Below, piece by piece: positions 47,901 to 57,234 of a DNA stretch of 64,000 bases (position 1 is its first letter; every line of letters starts with the position of its first letter). The stretch comes from Chryseolinea lacunae. Its GTDB lineage: Bacteria; Bacteroidota; Bacteroidia; Cytophagales; Cyclobacteriaceae. Below the pieces are notes generated by a model that made no database searches, was not told where the DNA came from, and saw nothing but the letters and a program-made list of their open reading frames with translations. The position numbers and the translations under genes are program-made. The stretch covers positions 110,471 through 174,470 of the forward strand of contig NZ_JAERRB010000016.1 in assembly GCF_016735595.1 (NCBI RefSeq). The letters are read 5' to 3'.

Positions 47901-50900
47901 AATGCCGCTGAGGATGTTTGTTTTGTTGGCTGGATAATCTGACGATGCTTTTTCGGACGTGCCGTTGAACCAGAGGAACTCATAGTCGGAAGGACCGTCG
48001 AGCGAAACGGCTTTCACTTCTATGGTGCCGTTGCGTGGCGCGCAGGTTGAATTGGCTGTGAGGTCGATCGTGATGAGCGACAAAGGAATAACCTTGTCGT
48101 CGATGTGCACTTCTTCGGTGGCCTCGCATCCGGTGATTTTGCTTTTCACCTTCACGGTGTAGTATGAGTTTCCGTCCAACTGATCTACGGTAGATTGTGT
48201 GGCACCGGCAATGGCGTTCACGGTGTTCTGTCCGACATACCATTGGAAGGTAAAGTCAGCAGGGTTGCCCACAACCGTCACGGAAGCTGCGCCCGTAGGG
48301 GCAGAGGCATCGCACGAAATCTGGTCGGCAGATTTGGTTACGGTGATGTCGGGCGGAACGGTTTTGATGATGGTGATTTTCTTGGGTGCCGACTTACACT
48401 TGGTGCTCGTTTTGGTAGCCACCACCGTATAGTCGCCTTGTGCCAGGTTGTTGAAGGTGTCGCCGGTGAAGTCGGCAACGGCTTTCACAGACGAGCCACG
48501 ATACCATTCAAATTTATAGCCTGCCGTAACACCATCAACCAATGCCGATGCTTTTCCGGATGTGGTGTTGGAACACAACACATCTTCTTTGGTCACGGTG
48601 AGGTTCGGCGCCACGGTGTTGTCGGGAAGGTTATAGGAATCGAAACGCTGACAGCCTGTGGCCTTCTCGATGACCAGCGCGGAGTAGGTTATCGCCACCA
48701 GGCCGGCTTTGTTTTGGGTGTTACCAATTTTGGGATCGGTCAACACATCCGTGCCCTGATACCAGGCAAAAGAATACTTGTTCAAATTGGCGCCGGTCAC
48801 CACGTTGCCGCTACCGTCCAGCACCACTGCAGTGAGTTCGCCGTTGGGAGTGTCTACGCAATTGGTGAGACCGTTCACCAGGTCGATGCGGATGCTGAAG
48901 TTGCTTTGCACTTCGCCGATATCAACCTTCACGGTGTCGGAGCTACACTTCGCTGTTTTGTGAACAGCAAATACAGTATAGGTTCCTTTGGGACGGCCGG
49001 TAATGACAGCGCCCACAAAGTCGGGTGTTGGTTTAACCACCGTGCCGGCAGACCAGTAGAAATTATAGTCGGTCGAGTTGGGCACGCCAGACACGTTTAT
49101 GAACGCCTTGGCCGATCCGTTGTCGGGTGTGCCGCTTCCGGAGCAGACAATGTTGTCCTGCACCTTTTGCGCGGTGAGCTTCACGGGCAGCGGCGTTACA
49201 GGCGAAGAGATGATGTTGTTGCCATAGTCGCACTCAATAAAATTGGTGTTGGGCAATTTGATGGGCGTGGGCACGGTGGTTCCACCGTCGTTCAGCACAA
49301 TGTAGAGTGTGAAGTTCGAGCCGGGGCCGTTCACCGTTATGTTGGTGATGGTCTGCTCGGTTCCCACGGCGAGGTTGGTGAGTTTCACCTTTGTGGTGTT
49401 CAGCTTTTTGGCGCCCACTTTGGTGGGGTCGTTGTCGTAGAACGAAATGGGCACGTCGCCACTCAATCCGTTGTCGCCTTTGTTTTTGATTTTGAACGAC
49501 ACCGTGAAGTTGAGCGAAGGACATGTGGGCTGGTTCACCACCAGCGAATTGTCTACAAACGCGAGATCGGGCGACGCATATTTAGGACAGCCGAGCGAGT
49601 TCAGGAAAGGCGATTGGTTGAGGAAGCTGTTGAGGGGACGGTTCTTACCAACCGTACACACATTTTCGGAGAACGCGAGGTGATGTTTTTGCTGTATTCT
49701 GGGAATGGTGAGGTTGTCGTTCACGTTCACGTTAAAGTAGCCGTGCTGGTTCCACACGCGGCGCGCAGGCACCCAGGGTTCTGCACCCGAGCGGTACACA
49801 CGCACTTGCGAAAACTCCGCCTGGTTGATGTCGCAGAAATTTGTTCTGTCGGCAGCGCCGTAGTTGGGATCGGTCGGGTCGGTAATGGTTCCGTTCAACA
49901 CAAAGTCTACGGTGCGGCAGGTCACGCAAAGTTCGGTCGAGCCATCGGCGTCCACATCGGCCACAATCGGAAACTCGCGGTTGGTACGTGACACACAAGG
50001 TTGTTGCGTGAACACAGAGCCATCGGTGCCGTCTATGATGTAGATGAATTTTTCGTCGCGATAAACGATCTCCGATTTGCCGTCGCCATTAAAGTCGAAG
50101 AGGGTACAGCCTGTGTTGCCTGATGTTTCTTCAAACACGGTAACCTTGGGCCACAGCGGCACCAGCTTGGTGGCGTTGGCCGGATCGTCTTTCAGGGCAT
50201 ACAGATATTTTCCCGACACATAGGCCAGGTTGGGTTTGCCGTCGCCGTCGAGGTCGGCAATGTTCACGCGGCCCGTGCCCTGGTGCCATCCGTTGGCATA
50301 GTAGGCTTTGGTAGAAGGAGGGCAGGCTTGAATGGTTACGTTGCCCGCCATCGGGTCGGCGTAGGTCTTCACGTTGCCGGTCACCAGGTTCCAATAGAAG
50401 ATGGTGGTGTTGCCGTCTGTTGTATTTTTTCCGGAAGCCACCACGTCAAGCGAACCATCCAGGTCAATGTCGGCCACGCTGGTGGCATCAATGTCTACGC
50501 GTTTGCCATAGTTGGCAATGGTCATTTGGCTGGTGATGGTGCCGGCGCCAATGTTCACGCTAAACACCACACCGCCGGCCACCAGTTCAAGGTTGTCGTC
50601 TTTCACAACATCGGTGGGTTTGTGTGCGGTGGCGGTTCCATCCACCAGCACGTCAACGGCCACGGGGCCGCCGTTAAAGTTCGACCAGCTTGCCGTGGGC
50701 GCTACAATGGTGGCACCTGTCTGTGCGTTGAAGATGGCGTTGCGGGCATAGATTTCTTCTTTGCCGTCGCCGTTAAAGTCGGCGATGCCAATGGTGCCGG
50801 GGTCGCCGGGAAGTTTGGTTACCCAAAGTTGTGTGAGGGTACAGTCGAAGGCATACAAACTCCAGTCTGTTCCCAAAATAAAAATCTCACCGCACTTGCC

Positions 50901-51386
50901 GTTCCCGTTGTCGAGGTTGGCAATGGCGATGTCTTCGTAGGCCGGCGTGAAGGTGACTGTTTTTTGAAGTTTGATTTTGTTTACGCCTACGGTGGCAGGG
51001 GGGGTGACGGTGGCCTTGCCTTCGAGGATAAAGAGTTTCTTGGAATATTTGTTCACCGTCATCATTTCCGGTGTGCCGTCGCCATCAATGTCGCCTATCA
51101 CGGCACGGCCAAGGTGATTGGCGGTTCCGTCGGGCGAGGCCGATTCGAGGGCCAGGGTGAAGGCTGGGAATTGCGAGGGCTTTACTTCGCAGAGCAAGTC
51201 GTTGCCCACATAGCCGCCGGTGCAGACTGTTTTGTTGGCGCAATCTTTGTCGAAGCAATCGATGAATCCGTCGCCGTCATCATCAATACCATTGGCGCAA
51301 ATTTCAGTGCCGACCTGGGCAAAAGAAGCCGTTGCACAAAAGCACATGCTCAGGCACACAGCGAACAAATAGACGTACCTTTTCAT
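44919..51386 (-). CDS. Giant T9SS-exported surface protein with SprB-like repeats
   Basis: A 2155-residue putative adhesin. A signal peptide (TASFAQ) precedes a MopE-like motif CANGIDDDGDGFIDCFDKDC. At least five FG-GAP/VCBS calcium-loop repeats follow (DIDGDGTPE, DFNGDGKEE, DIDLDGSLD, DLDGDGKPN, DFNGDGKSE). A CARDB-like domain (PDLAFVDNSLVV near 620) comes next, and then about fourteen roughly 80-90 residue SprB-like Ig repeats (FxWYxG...LxxGxYTVxAxxxxTGC). A type-B gliding-motility C-terminal domain closes the protein (FNGVSRNGDGSNDIFNI; LPGGTYYYIIDKRDG). It would be carried to the cell surface by T9SS. sprF follows at once. The ATG at 51386 fits the signal peptide. Confidence 0.92.
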   Translation of the reverse strand: MKRYVYLFAVCLSMCFCATASFAQVGTEICANGIDDDGDGFIDCFDKDCANKTVCTGGYVGNDLLCEVKPSQFPAFTLALESASPDGTANHLGRAVIGDIDGDGTPEMMTVNKYSKKLFILEGKATVTPPATVGVNKIKLQKTVTFTPAYEDIAIANLDNGNGKCGEIFILGTDWSLYAFDCTLTQLWVTKLPGDPGTIGIADFNGDGKEEIYARNAIFNAQTGATIVAPTASWSNFNGGPVAVDVLVDGTATAHKPTDVVKDDNLELVAGGVVFSVNIGAGTITSQMTIANYGKRVDIDATSVADIDLDGSLDVVASGKNTTDGNTTIFYWNLVTGNVKTYADPMAGNVTIQACPPSTKAYYANGWHQGTGRVNIADLDGDGKPNLAYVSGKYLYALKDDPANATKLVPLWPKVTVFEETSGNTGCTLFDFNGDGKSEIVYRDEKFIYIIDGTDGSVFTQQPCVSRTNREFPIVADVDADGSTELCVTCRTVDFVLNGTITDPTDPNYGAADRTNFCDINQAEFSQVRVYRSGAEPWVPARRVWNQHGYFNVNVNDNLTIPRIQQKHHLAFSENVCTVGKNRPLNSFLNQSPFLNSLGCPKYASPDLAFVDNSLVVNQPTCPSLNFTVSFKIKNKGDNGLSGDVPISFYDNDPTKVGAKKLNTTKVKLTNLAVGTEQTITNITVNGPGSNFTLYIVLNDGGTTVPTPIKLPNTNFIECDYGNNIISSPVTPLPVKLTAQKVQDNIVCSGSGTPDNGSAKAFINVSGVPNSTDYNFYWSAGTVVKPTPDFVGAVITGRPKGTYTVFAVHKTAKCSSDTVKVDIGEVQSNFSIRIDLVNGLTNCVDTPNGELTAVVLDGSGNVVTGANLNKYSFAWYQGTDVLTDPKIGNTQNKAGLVAITYSALVIEKATGCQRFDSYNLPDNTVAPNLTVTKEDVLCSNTTSGKASALVDGVTAGYKFEWYRGSSVKAVADFTGDTFNNLAQGDYTVVATKTSTKCKSAPKKITIIKTVPPDITVTKSADQISCDASAPTGAASVTVVGNPADFTFQWYVGQNTVNAIAGATQSTVDQLDGNSYYTVKVKSKITGCEATEEVHIDDKVIPLSLITIDLTANSTCAPRNGTIEVKAVSLDGPSDYEFLWFNGTSEKASSDYPANKTNILSGIPDGDYTVKAVHKVRKCATPAKTVKILNGIVPFTIDLTSSTPPTDCNLTEGILNIGVSNANINGYDFSWFTGGAAPGTALPATAAVSSTSSTSSLTKLAQGTYGVTVTNRDTGCPQSTSFFLKALNSHQLDFVSKQDITNCVPGKGGEIVVELTNLEPGFTNTAYSVYLFPGTTDPGTSSGTLLPNVGATDQYATLAPLDPGDYTLVAISNAAITVGCRAQQTVTVKQVTTDPVIDGDPTASIITTNTFCKTSATNVGNGSIFVDVAGTPTDFDYAWSNGQTTQTASNLVPGDYKVRVTYNTLVNQGCFVDRFFTVPNKPMDLSVNMANGDLQTADVLNCDPVTGKSAAVIGSVFFQNIQVDNSPIAAPFTGYNFDFRREDTTPVADADGNGQGWDRLSMLAVGNYYVVATDVASSCDITASFAILDKTPNTVDMDLLAFRNDVHCVAPMPGFLEIAPKGNSTTGYAIEWYSASAAPGDPALATTAHFDFSAVTFTTSSFKVVVKNNSNDCVADQIYAVPPRKNQILIDASSTPLTFCVNEDGTALASILFGGLDDAGVPNAINQNAFNFVWSTGQTTREIKPLGAANLGTVLKVYAIDPSDAITDPVTNLPLCVSDTVDVILLDQRVYPPVTAEALMPVTNCDPTIPNGVATASVNGDFINYDFTWYEGLPPVAALPVFYSGVQADGLKPNMAPDNTVYTVQATDKITGCSNTTTIQINYSPVAIPMPQIEILSQVTSCDTDHPNGSLSISVDQNISDYVFDWYIGQVEKATADFVGNQYDSLAIGFYSATATSIITGCKSPLVSEELIFVPVYPEFDFEIKETHCTAAVDSNSPTPDGSLALFITNSVEIGKIEWFQGNTLIQTGPIASNIDRGDYEVEVTSLLGCPTTKTVSVKTDIRPFNGVSRNGDGSNDIFNIGCIEAFDQNNVKIFNRAGTLVYEAEGYDNNGVFFDGKSNKGISLMGNNLPGGTYYYIIDKRDGSKPVAGYLELVN

Positions 51387-51415
51387 AGGTTCAGTAGGTT
51401 GAAAACAAAGCCAAT

Positions 51416-51445
51416 ATAAATTACCACCAAGGTGGGGCATTTCAA
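51416..51445 (-). promoter_or_regulatory. Possible promoter of the giant adhesin gene
   Basis: On the minus strand, TTG (51443-51445), 19-bp spacer and TAATTTAT (51416-51423) match 6 of 8 positions of the TAnnTTTG element. The hairpin CCACC-AA-GGTGG lies between the two boxes. Confidence 0.35.
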
Positions 51446-51582
51446 TTCTTATATTTCATTTCAATCGGTGCCGTAACCTCGCATGTAAGGTTTCGCGTAG
51501 GGTTACCGTTCGGCGCGCCGCATTCAAATAAAATACCAAAAAACAGAAACCGCGGAAAACTGCATTAAAACATCATCCCAAC

Positions 51583-54500
51583 TCACCTCAGCAGCGTTAT
51601 GCTTCCCGATCTGGGCACGCTTTCTTCACCCTCGCAACGTATGATATAGTAGTAAACGCCATCCGGCAGTCGTTTTCCATTAAAGGTTCCGTCCCAATTG
51701 TTTTCATAAGGTTTCGCTTTGAACACCTTCACACCCTTGTCGTCATAGATGGTGATCTCGCATTGGGGATACTCTTCAATTTTCTCTACCGTCCAATAGG
51801 GGCTCACGGCATCGCCGTTTGGCGAGAAAAAGTTTCCGGGCTTGAGCTTGGTCACAATGGCTTCGCCTTTCACACGCAACGCCACGGTGGCGGTGCCCGT
51901 GCAGCCGTTGGTGCCGCTGCCCGTCACGGTGTAGGTGGTGGAGCTCAACGGCGTGGCTACGGGGTTAAAGATGGTGGCGTTGGAAAGTGTTTCGTTGGGT
52001 GTCCAGCTATAGTCTTCCAGGCCGTCGGCGCTAAGCTGTGCGCTTTCGCCTTCGTTAATTTCTTCGGGCACAGCCTGCGCGGTAACGGTGGGCTCGGGAA
52101 GCTCGCCAATGATCTGGTTGGCTTTTAGTTTACAGCCGTTTGTCGACACCACGTTCACACTATAGTCGCCCGGGGTGGTCACCGTGATGGTGGGCGATGT
52201 TTCGCCCGTGCTCCAGGTGTAGGAAGTGAATGTGTTGCTCACGCCCAGCACCAGGCTGGCGTTGGGACAAAGATCGAATTTGTTGAGTGCGTTGGTAATG
52301 GCAATGTCGGGCGCCGCTGTGATGCCCAGCGCCGTGGGGCTTGTCTTGGTGGCGGGGCAGGCATTGCCGGCATACGAAACCGTGAGTTTGGGAGTGAAGG
52401 AGCCGGTGGCTGTGTAGATGTGTTTGGCAATTTTATCGGTCGATGTTTTGCCGTCGCCAAAGTCCCACAGATAGTTGGGTATGGCGCGGGGGTCGCTGTC
52501 GGTCGTGGAGGCGTCGGTGAAACTCACCTCTTCGCCCTTGCAGGCCGAACCCGTGGGCAGGAATGAGAAGTCGGGCGATGGTGTGACCACCGACAGCAGC
52601 GTGACCGTGTCGGAATAGACCGGTGTGGTGCAGCTGGGGTTGGTGGAGGTGGCCGAGAAATAGTAGTCGCCCGTTACGTTGATGGAAAATGTTTTGCCCG
52701 TCACTTTTGCGCCGGTGGTTTTGTCGAACCACTGAATGTTGAAATCGGTGAGGCTCACATCCGGAAACACTTTGAACAGTTTTGCAGACGGTTGGCACAC
52801 CACGCTCGAGCCGGTGTATTGCACCGAGAATTCGGGAATGGCCACAGCATCGACCGTGATGGTGTTGGTGCCCGCCACGCAGGTGCCGTCTTTCACCACC
52901 AGTGTGTAGATGCCGGTGTTGATGGGTTTGAAGGCTGTGATGGCAGCCGGGTTTGTTCCCGTGCCGGTGTAGCCATTGGGGCCGCTCCACTCATAGGTGT
53001 AGGAACCGCCCAGCGATGGGATGGAAAGGTTGAGTGTGCCGCCAATGCAAATGGGTCCTTTCGGATCGGGCACGGGCGTTACGGGTGTGCCTGCCGAGAT
53101 GGTTACTTTCACAATGCCCGATGTGGTTTTGCACGCGCCACCTTCAGACGTTGCCGTCACCGAATAGTCGCCGCTAACGGTGGGCGAAAATTCGTTGGTG
53201 CCCGGTGCCGAGCTTGTGCCTGCCGTGATGTTGTTCCACACATAGGTGGTGGCGCCGCCGTTAGTGGCCGTGAGTTTTAGCGGTGCGCCGGAGCAAACGT
53301 TTAGCGGTCCTTTGGGAGTGATCTCGGGAACCATGCACGTGCGGTTTCTGAACACGGTTATTTTCGATGCGGGCACAGAGTTGTTGTTGTCGTCAACACT
53401 GGTGAAGACGATGTCTGACTTGCCGTCGTTGTCAAGATCGCCCAGGGCAATGTGGCGGCTGATGTAGGTTGTGGGCGCAGCGTCGCTGGTGAAGGTGAGG
53501 CTGCCCGGTGTGCTCTTGTTGTTGAGGATGGTGATGCCCTTGGCGAGGTCGTTGATGGAGCCGGTCACGATGTCTGTTTTGCCATCGCCATCGAGGTCGC
53601 CAAAGTCGAGGCCCCAGGGATATTTGGTGGTGGTGAAGCTTTGTGGCGAGGCAAACGAAATGGATGTGAGCGTGCTGGTGTTGCGGAATATGCCCAGGTT
53701 AGAGCCCGGTGCAAGTTGCGTGAAGGCGATGTCTGATTTGCCGTCGCCATCCAGGTCACCAACTTTCAGGTTCTTCACCGTGCCGCCAACGGGCAGGGTA
53801 GTGATGCCGCTCATCGAAATTGTGCCGGGTGTGCTTTTGTTGGCCACCACATACACGTCGCTGGTGGTCACAAACTGGTTGGTGATGATCTCGGGACGAA
53901 AGTCGCCGTTCAGATCTTCAACCGCCAAACCGTCGGTGCTCTTCGCATCGGGAAGGGTCACAACCATGGGCGCGTTGGTAACAAAGTCGAAACTGCCTGC
54001 GGCTTTACTCACCAGGATGTAGACGGCGTTGGTGGCTTGCGAGGTCACAATAATTTCGGGCTTGCCATCCTGGTCGAGGTCGGCAATTTTTACCTGGCTC
54101 AGCTTCTTGCCGGCGAGGCTCACGGTGGTTTGATTAAACGCGCCGCCGGTGTTTTCGAAAATGAAAAGCTTGTCGCCTGTTTCGGTAAGCACCATGTCGG
54201 GTTTGCCATCGCCGTTCAGGTCGCCGCAGGTTATTTGCAGTGTGCCGAGGGCTGAAGACAGTCCCTGGTTTTGCAGCGAGGGGAAGGAGATGGTGCCGGG
54301 TGTGGAAGCGTTCAATAAAAGTCTTACGGTGCCGGCAATGCCGGTGTGGGCGGTGGCCACGTCTGTTTTGCCGTCGCCGTTAAAATCGCAAAGGCACATG
54401 TCGTAGAGGCCTTGGTTGGGCACGGGCACGCCGGCCGGAAAATGTTGTTCGGGGCCCAGGTTTGTTTTGTCGAAACCGGTAGGTCCGCCAAATGAAAGGA

Positions 54501-54831
54501 GGAAGGGCTCGCGATAGTAGCCGGTAAATCCCGGTGTGGCCGGCTTCGACACGGAGATGTCGTGATAGGTTGCGCCAGCGGGAACGCGCACGGTCAGCAA
54601 TTGTTCGGTGGCAATTTCCACTTCGCCTTGCACGGCGCCAAAAAACACCACCAGCTTTGTTTTGTCGGTGCCGAAATAATTTCCCTTAATGATCACACGT
54701 TCCGTCATGCTTGCCGACAGTTTGTTGACGGCCAGCACTTCCGGTTTCTGCGCCAGCGCCACGGTGGCAACGGCGAGCATCAAAACCAGGAGGGCAACGG
54801 ACTTTCTGAACAGGGTATGAACTTGCTTCAT
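51583..54831 (-). CDS. T9SS-exported surface protein with FG-GAP propeller, Ig and PKD domains
   Basis: A 1082-residue exported protein. The signal peptide ends ATVALAQ, and an IPT/TIG-like domain follows (VIIKGNYFGTDKTKLVVFFG). Seven FG-GAP repeats, enough for one beta-propeller, come next (DFNGDGKTD, DLNGDGKPD, DLDQDGKPE, DLNGDFRPE, DLDGDGKSD, DLDGDGKTD, DLDNDGKSD). Several Ig-like modules and a PKD domain (YLWDFGDGKTSTDKI) lead to a gliding-type C-terminal sorting domain (FFSPNGDAVSPYWTV; LPDGVYYYIIRCEGEE). It likely binds surfaces or glycans. It is 66 bp downstream of the SPOR-tailed sprF gene, so the two form a second adhesin/SprF pair. Confidence 0.92.
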   Translation of the reverse strand: MKQVHTLFRKSVALLVLMLAVATVALAQKPEVLAVNKLSASMTERVIIKGNYFGTDKTKLVVFFGAVQGEVEIATEQLLTVRVPAGATYHDISVSKPATPGFTGYYREPFLLSFGGPTGFDKTNLGPEQHFPAGVPVPNQGLYDMCLCDFNGDGKTDVATAHTGIAGTVRLLLNASTPGTISFPSLQNQGLSSALGTLQITCGDLNGDGKPDMVLTETGDKLFIFENTGGAFNQTTVSLAGKKLSQVKIADLDQDGKPEIIVTSQATNAVYILVSKAAGSFDFVTNAPMVVTLPDAKSTDGLAVEDLNGDFRPEIITNQFVTTSDVYVVANKSTPGTISMSGITTLPVGGTVKNLKVGDLDGDGKSDIAFTQLAPGSNLGIFRNTSTLTSISFASPQSFTTTKYPWGLDFGDLDGDGKTDIVTGSINDLAKGITILNNKSTPGSLTFTSDAAPTTYISRHIALGDLDNDGKSDIVFTSVDDNNNSVPASKITVFRNRTCMVPEITPKGPLNVCSGAPLKLTATNGGATTYVWNNITAGTSSAPGTNEFSPTVSGDYSVTATSEGGACKTTSGIVKVTISAGTPVTPVPDPKGPICIGGTLNLSIPSLGGSYTYEWSGPNGYTGTGTNPAAITAFKPINTGIYTLVVKDGTCVAGTNTITVDAVAIPEFSVQYTGSSVVCQPSAKLFKVFPDVSLTDFNIQWFDKTTGAKVTGKTFSINVTGDYYFSATSTNPSCTTPVYSDTVTLLSVVTPSPDFSFLPTGSACKGEEVSFTDASTTDSDPRAIPNYLWDFGDGKTSTDKIAKHIYTATGSFTPKLTVSYAGNACPATKTSPTALGITAAPDIAITNALNKFDLCPNASLVLGVSNTFTSYTWSTGETSPTITVTTPGDYSVNVVSTNGCKLKANQIIGELPEPTVTAQAVPEEINEGESAQLSADGLEDYSWTPNETLSNATIFNPVATPLSSTTYTVTGSGTNGCTGTATVALRVKGEAIVTKLKPGNFFSPNGDAVSPYWTVEKIEEYPQCEITIYDDKGVKVFKAKPYENNWDGTFNGKRLPDGVYYYIIRCEGEESVPRSGSITLLR

Positions 54832-54897
54832 AGTGCCATAAATGCATCGAATGCTTTAAAATGTAACCGTATCATAGGTGTATCGTAGGCCATCGTG

Positions 54898-56211
54898 CTA
54901 TTTCGTTGTCACAATCATGACGCGTGCTTCTTTCAGTTTGGTGTATGTTTTCAGGTTCCGCACTTCTTCGTGCGCTTCGGCAGCTTTCTGCGTCTCTAAC
55001 ACATGCACGTAATATTTTTTATCGGCCGGATTGTAGAAGATCTCGGCGTTAAACTTGTCGTTGATGAGTTTGCGCTTGTAGCCGTCGGCGGCGGTGAAGT
55101 CGGCAAACACGCGGATCACCACGAAGTAGCGTTTCTTCGCTTCCACTTCTGTGGTCTGGTTGATCGCGTTTGGATCTTCGGTCGTTTCCTGGAAGCGCGC
55201 CGTGTGTTTTTCGGTGGGCGACTTGGTTAAGGTTGAGCGCAGCACCGGAGCGTTGCGTTTAAACTTCTTCTGCTTGCCCAGCTTCAATCCTAAAATCACT
55301 TCGTGGCTGCCTTGCGAAAAACCATCTTGTGGCTGATTGCCCGGCTCATAGCTATAGCCTATGAGAAACCGCTCGGTGCTGATGCCCACATTGCCCGTGA
55401 AACCATAAGGCAAACGGTAGGAGCCACCCACCCAAAAGTGCTGGCTCAGGTTGAGCTTGCCCAGAAACTCGAACTGACTGTTCCCAAATTTCGAATACTT
55501 GTAGTTGAAATAAAACTCCAGGGGCGCAATAGCTTCCTGGGTTTTTACATTGCGCTTCAAACCGCCTTTGCCCTTGCTCACGATGCGGCTCTCCACTTTG
55601 CGCTTGTAGTAGATGGACACAAACACATTGTCTGACGGCGACACGGTGGTGCTGGAGAAGCTGGCGTCGGCGTTGAACTTGGGTGGGAAAAGCTGTGGCA
55701 GCGACACGCCCACGTTCAGGCCCGAGCCCGCACGATAGAGAAAGCCGAAGCCCGCCGCCGGTTGAAAATTATTGGCCAGATAGTTTGCGATGGCGGGGTC
55801 GCTGGGGTCGGCAACCTTGGTGAGGTCGATGGTGTTGGAGATGCCGCCGCCGGAAAGTCCCAAAAAGAGCCAGTTTTTTTGCCCCATGGGAATTCCATAG
55901 GCATAGGAAATGGAAAAATCGGTGGTGCTGAGCAGGCCTCTTTTGTAGGACGAAATCTTGCCGCCCACACCGGCCCGCGACTCGTTCATCATGGAGGTGA
56001 TGGTGACGGCGGCGAGGGTGGGGGCACCCTCAACGTTGGTCCATTGTTGCCTGTAGAGGGCATAAACCTGCGTATAATCGGTTAATGCTTCGGCCGGATT
56101 GTAGAGGAAAGGGTTGACGTAAAAACTGTTGTAGACAGGATAGTTTTGCGCATGTACAGAGTTACAGCACAGCAGGAGCAAGCCAAAACAACAGTTAAAA
56201 AAATAGCGCAT
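54898..56211 (-). CDS. PorP/SprF-family protein with C-terminal SPOR-like domain
   Basis: A 437-residue outer-membrane protein. The first about 320 residues are PorP/SprF (signal peptide; YPVYNSFYVNPFLYNPAEA; RQQWTNVEGAPT). After a Lys/Thr-rich linker, residues about 360-437 (KRYFVVIRVFADFTAADGYK to RVMIVTTK) look like a SPOR domain, a module that binds denuded peptidoglycan. Such a fusion is longer than usual SprF (about 300-340). It could tie a T9SS adhesin assembly to the cell wall, which is inference. It is first gene of the minus-strand adhesin cluster. Confidence 0.87.
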   Translation of the reverse strand: MRYFFNCCFGLLLLCCNSVHAQNYPVYNSFYVNPFLYNPAEALTDYTQVYALYRQQWTNVEGAPTLAAVTITSMMNESRAGVGGKISSYKRGLLSTTDFSISYAYGIPMGQKNWLFLGLSGGGISNTIDLTKVADPSDPAIANYLANNFQPAAGFGFLYRAGSGLNVGVSLPQLFPPKFNADASFSSTTVSPSDNVFVSIYYKRKVESRIVSKGKGGLKRNVKTQEAIAPLEFYFNYKYSKFGNSQFEFLGKLNLSQHFWVGGSYRLPYGFTGNVGISTERFLIGYSYEPGNQPQDGFSQGSHEVILGLKLGKQKKFKRNAPVLRSTLTKSPTEKHTARFQETTEDPNAINQTTEVEAKKRYFVVIRVFADFTAADGYKRKLINDKFNAEIFYNPADKKYYVHVLETQKAAEAHEEVRNLKTYTKLKEARVMIVTTK

Positions 56212-56448
56212 TCCTTCTTTATATGGGCAGAGGCGTAAAAGTCACTCCAAAAATTAAACCGACTTCCTGTGCCAGCTAAAAAAATTGTTATTTATGCATT
56301 TCCACTGCGATAGGTAAGCAGTTGATTCACCGTAAACTCACGAATATACAACGTTTTTTGTTTTTATTGATAGCCTATGTTCAGTAACTTGAGCGCTTTG
56401 CATTAATTTTGCAGGGATTTTTTTAACTACCTGAAACACAAACCTAAA

Positions 56449-57234
56449 GTGAAAACTTTTTTTTCGATTGCCCTCCTGCTGGTTGGCACTTCCACATTTT
56501 CGCAGGTCTTGGTGGGACCAGAGGTGGGCGCTAACTATTCCTGGACTTCGTTTGGCGACAAAGATCTGAAGAGCGCCTACAAAGTGTCGCCAACCTTTGG
56601 CTATCATGTGGGCGGGCATCTCGGATTTAAAGTGCGCAAACGCTTCTTCCTGCACACCTCACTGCTCTATGCCACCAAGGGTCGCGTGCTGCAAGGCAAA
56701 GACGATCCCCTCACCAAAAACACATCTACCTATCGCTACATCGACATGCCCATAAGCTACACCGTAGACTTCAAGGGCAAGATCGGCAAGAGCAAAGAGT
56801 TCAAATATTTTCTCGGCGTGGGCCCCAACGTGAGCTACTGGCTCGGCGGCAAAGGCAAACTCTACACCAGCGAGCTGAAGGCAAACAACTTCGACGAAGT
56901 GCACTACAAAATCGTGTTCAAGAAAAGCCCCGACGCACAAGCCGACGACGAAATGAATGTTGACGTTCCCAACCGCCTGCAACTGGGCCTGAACCTGGTG
57001 GCCGGCGCCGTGTTTGAACCCGGCCAACGCCAACGCATCATGTTCACCATTCGCTACGAACTTGGCCACAGCTACATCGCCAAATCGAACGGCACTTTTA
57101 ACCAGGACTACTTTCAAGATCCGCTGCAATCGCGCAGCCAGGGGTTTCGTGTGAGCCTTGCGTATTTGTATGATTTGAAAACGGAAGATCGCAAGAAGGG
57201 TAAGAGCACGATTGATCGGCGGAAGCCGAAGTAG
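56449..57234 (+). CDS. PorT-like outer-membrane beta-barrel protein
   Basis: A 261-residue protein with a signal peptide ending STFSQ and about eight amphipathic strands, of the OMP_b-brl_2/PorT type (GPEVGANYSWTSFG; FGYHVGGHLGFKV; FFLHTSLLYATKG). The basic tail after the last strand (KKGKSTIDRRKPK) is unusual. The start is GTG at 56449; no ATG gives the signal peptide. It is divergent from the SprF-SPOR gene. A -7 element TAATTTTG lies at 56404-56411. A role in T9SS is possible from context but not shown. Confidence 0.75.
   Translation: MKTFFSIALLLVGTSTFSQVLVGPEVGANYSWTSFGDKDLKSAYKVSPTFGYHVGGHLGFKVRKRFFLHTSLLYATKGRVLQGKDDPLTKNTSTYRYIDMPISYTVDFKGKIGKSKEFKYFLGVGPNVSYWLGGKGKLYTSELKANNFDEVHYKIVFKKSPDAQADDEMNVDVPNRLQLGLNLVAGAVFEPGQRQRIMFTIRYELGHSYIAKSNGTFNQDYFQDPLQSRSQGFRVSLAYLYDLKTEDRKKGKSTIDRRKPK

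Noticed and set aside
48195..49991. 598-codon plus-strand frame inside the giant adhesin gene
   Set aside because: Shadow frame. The opposite strand carries clear SprB-like and CARDB repeats.
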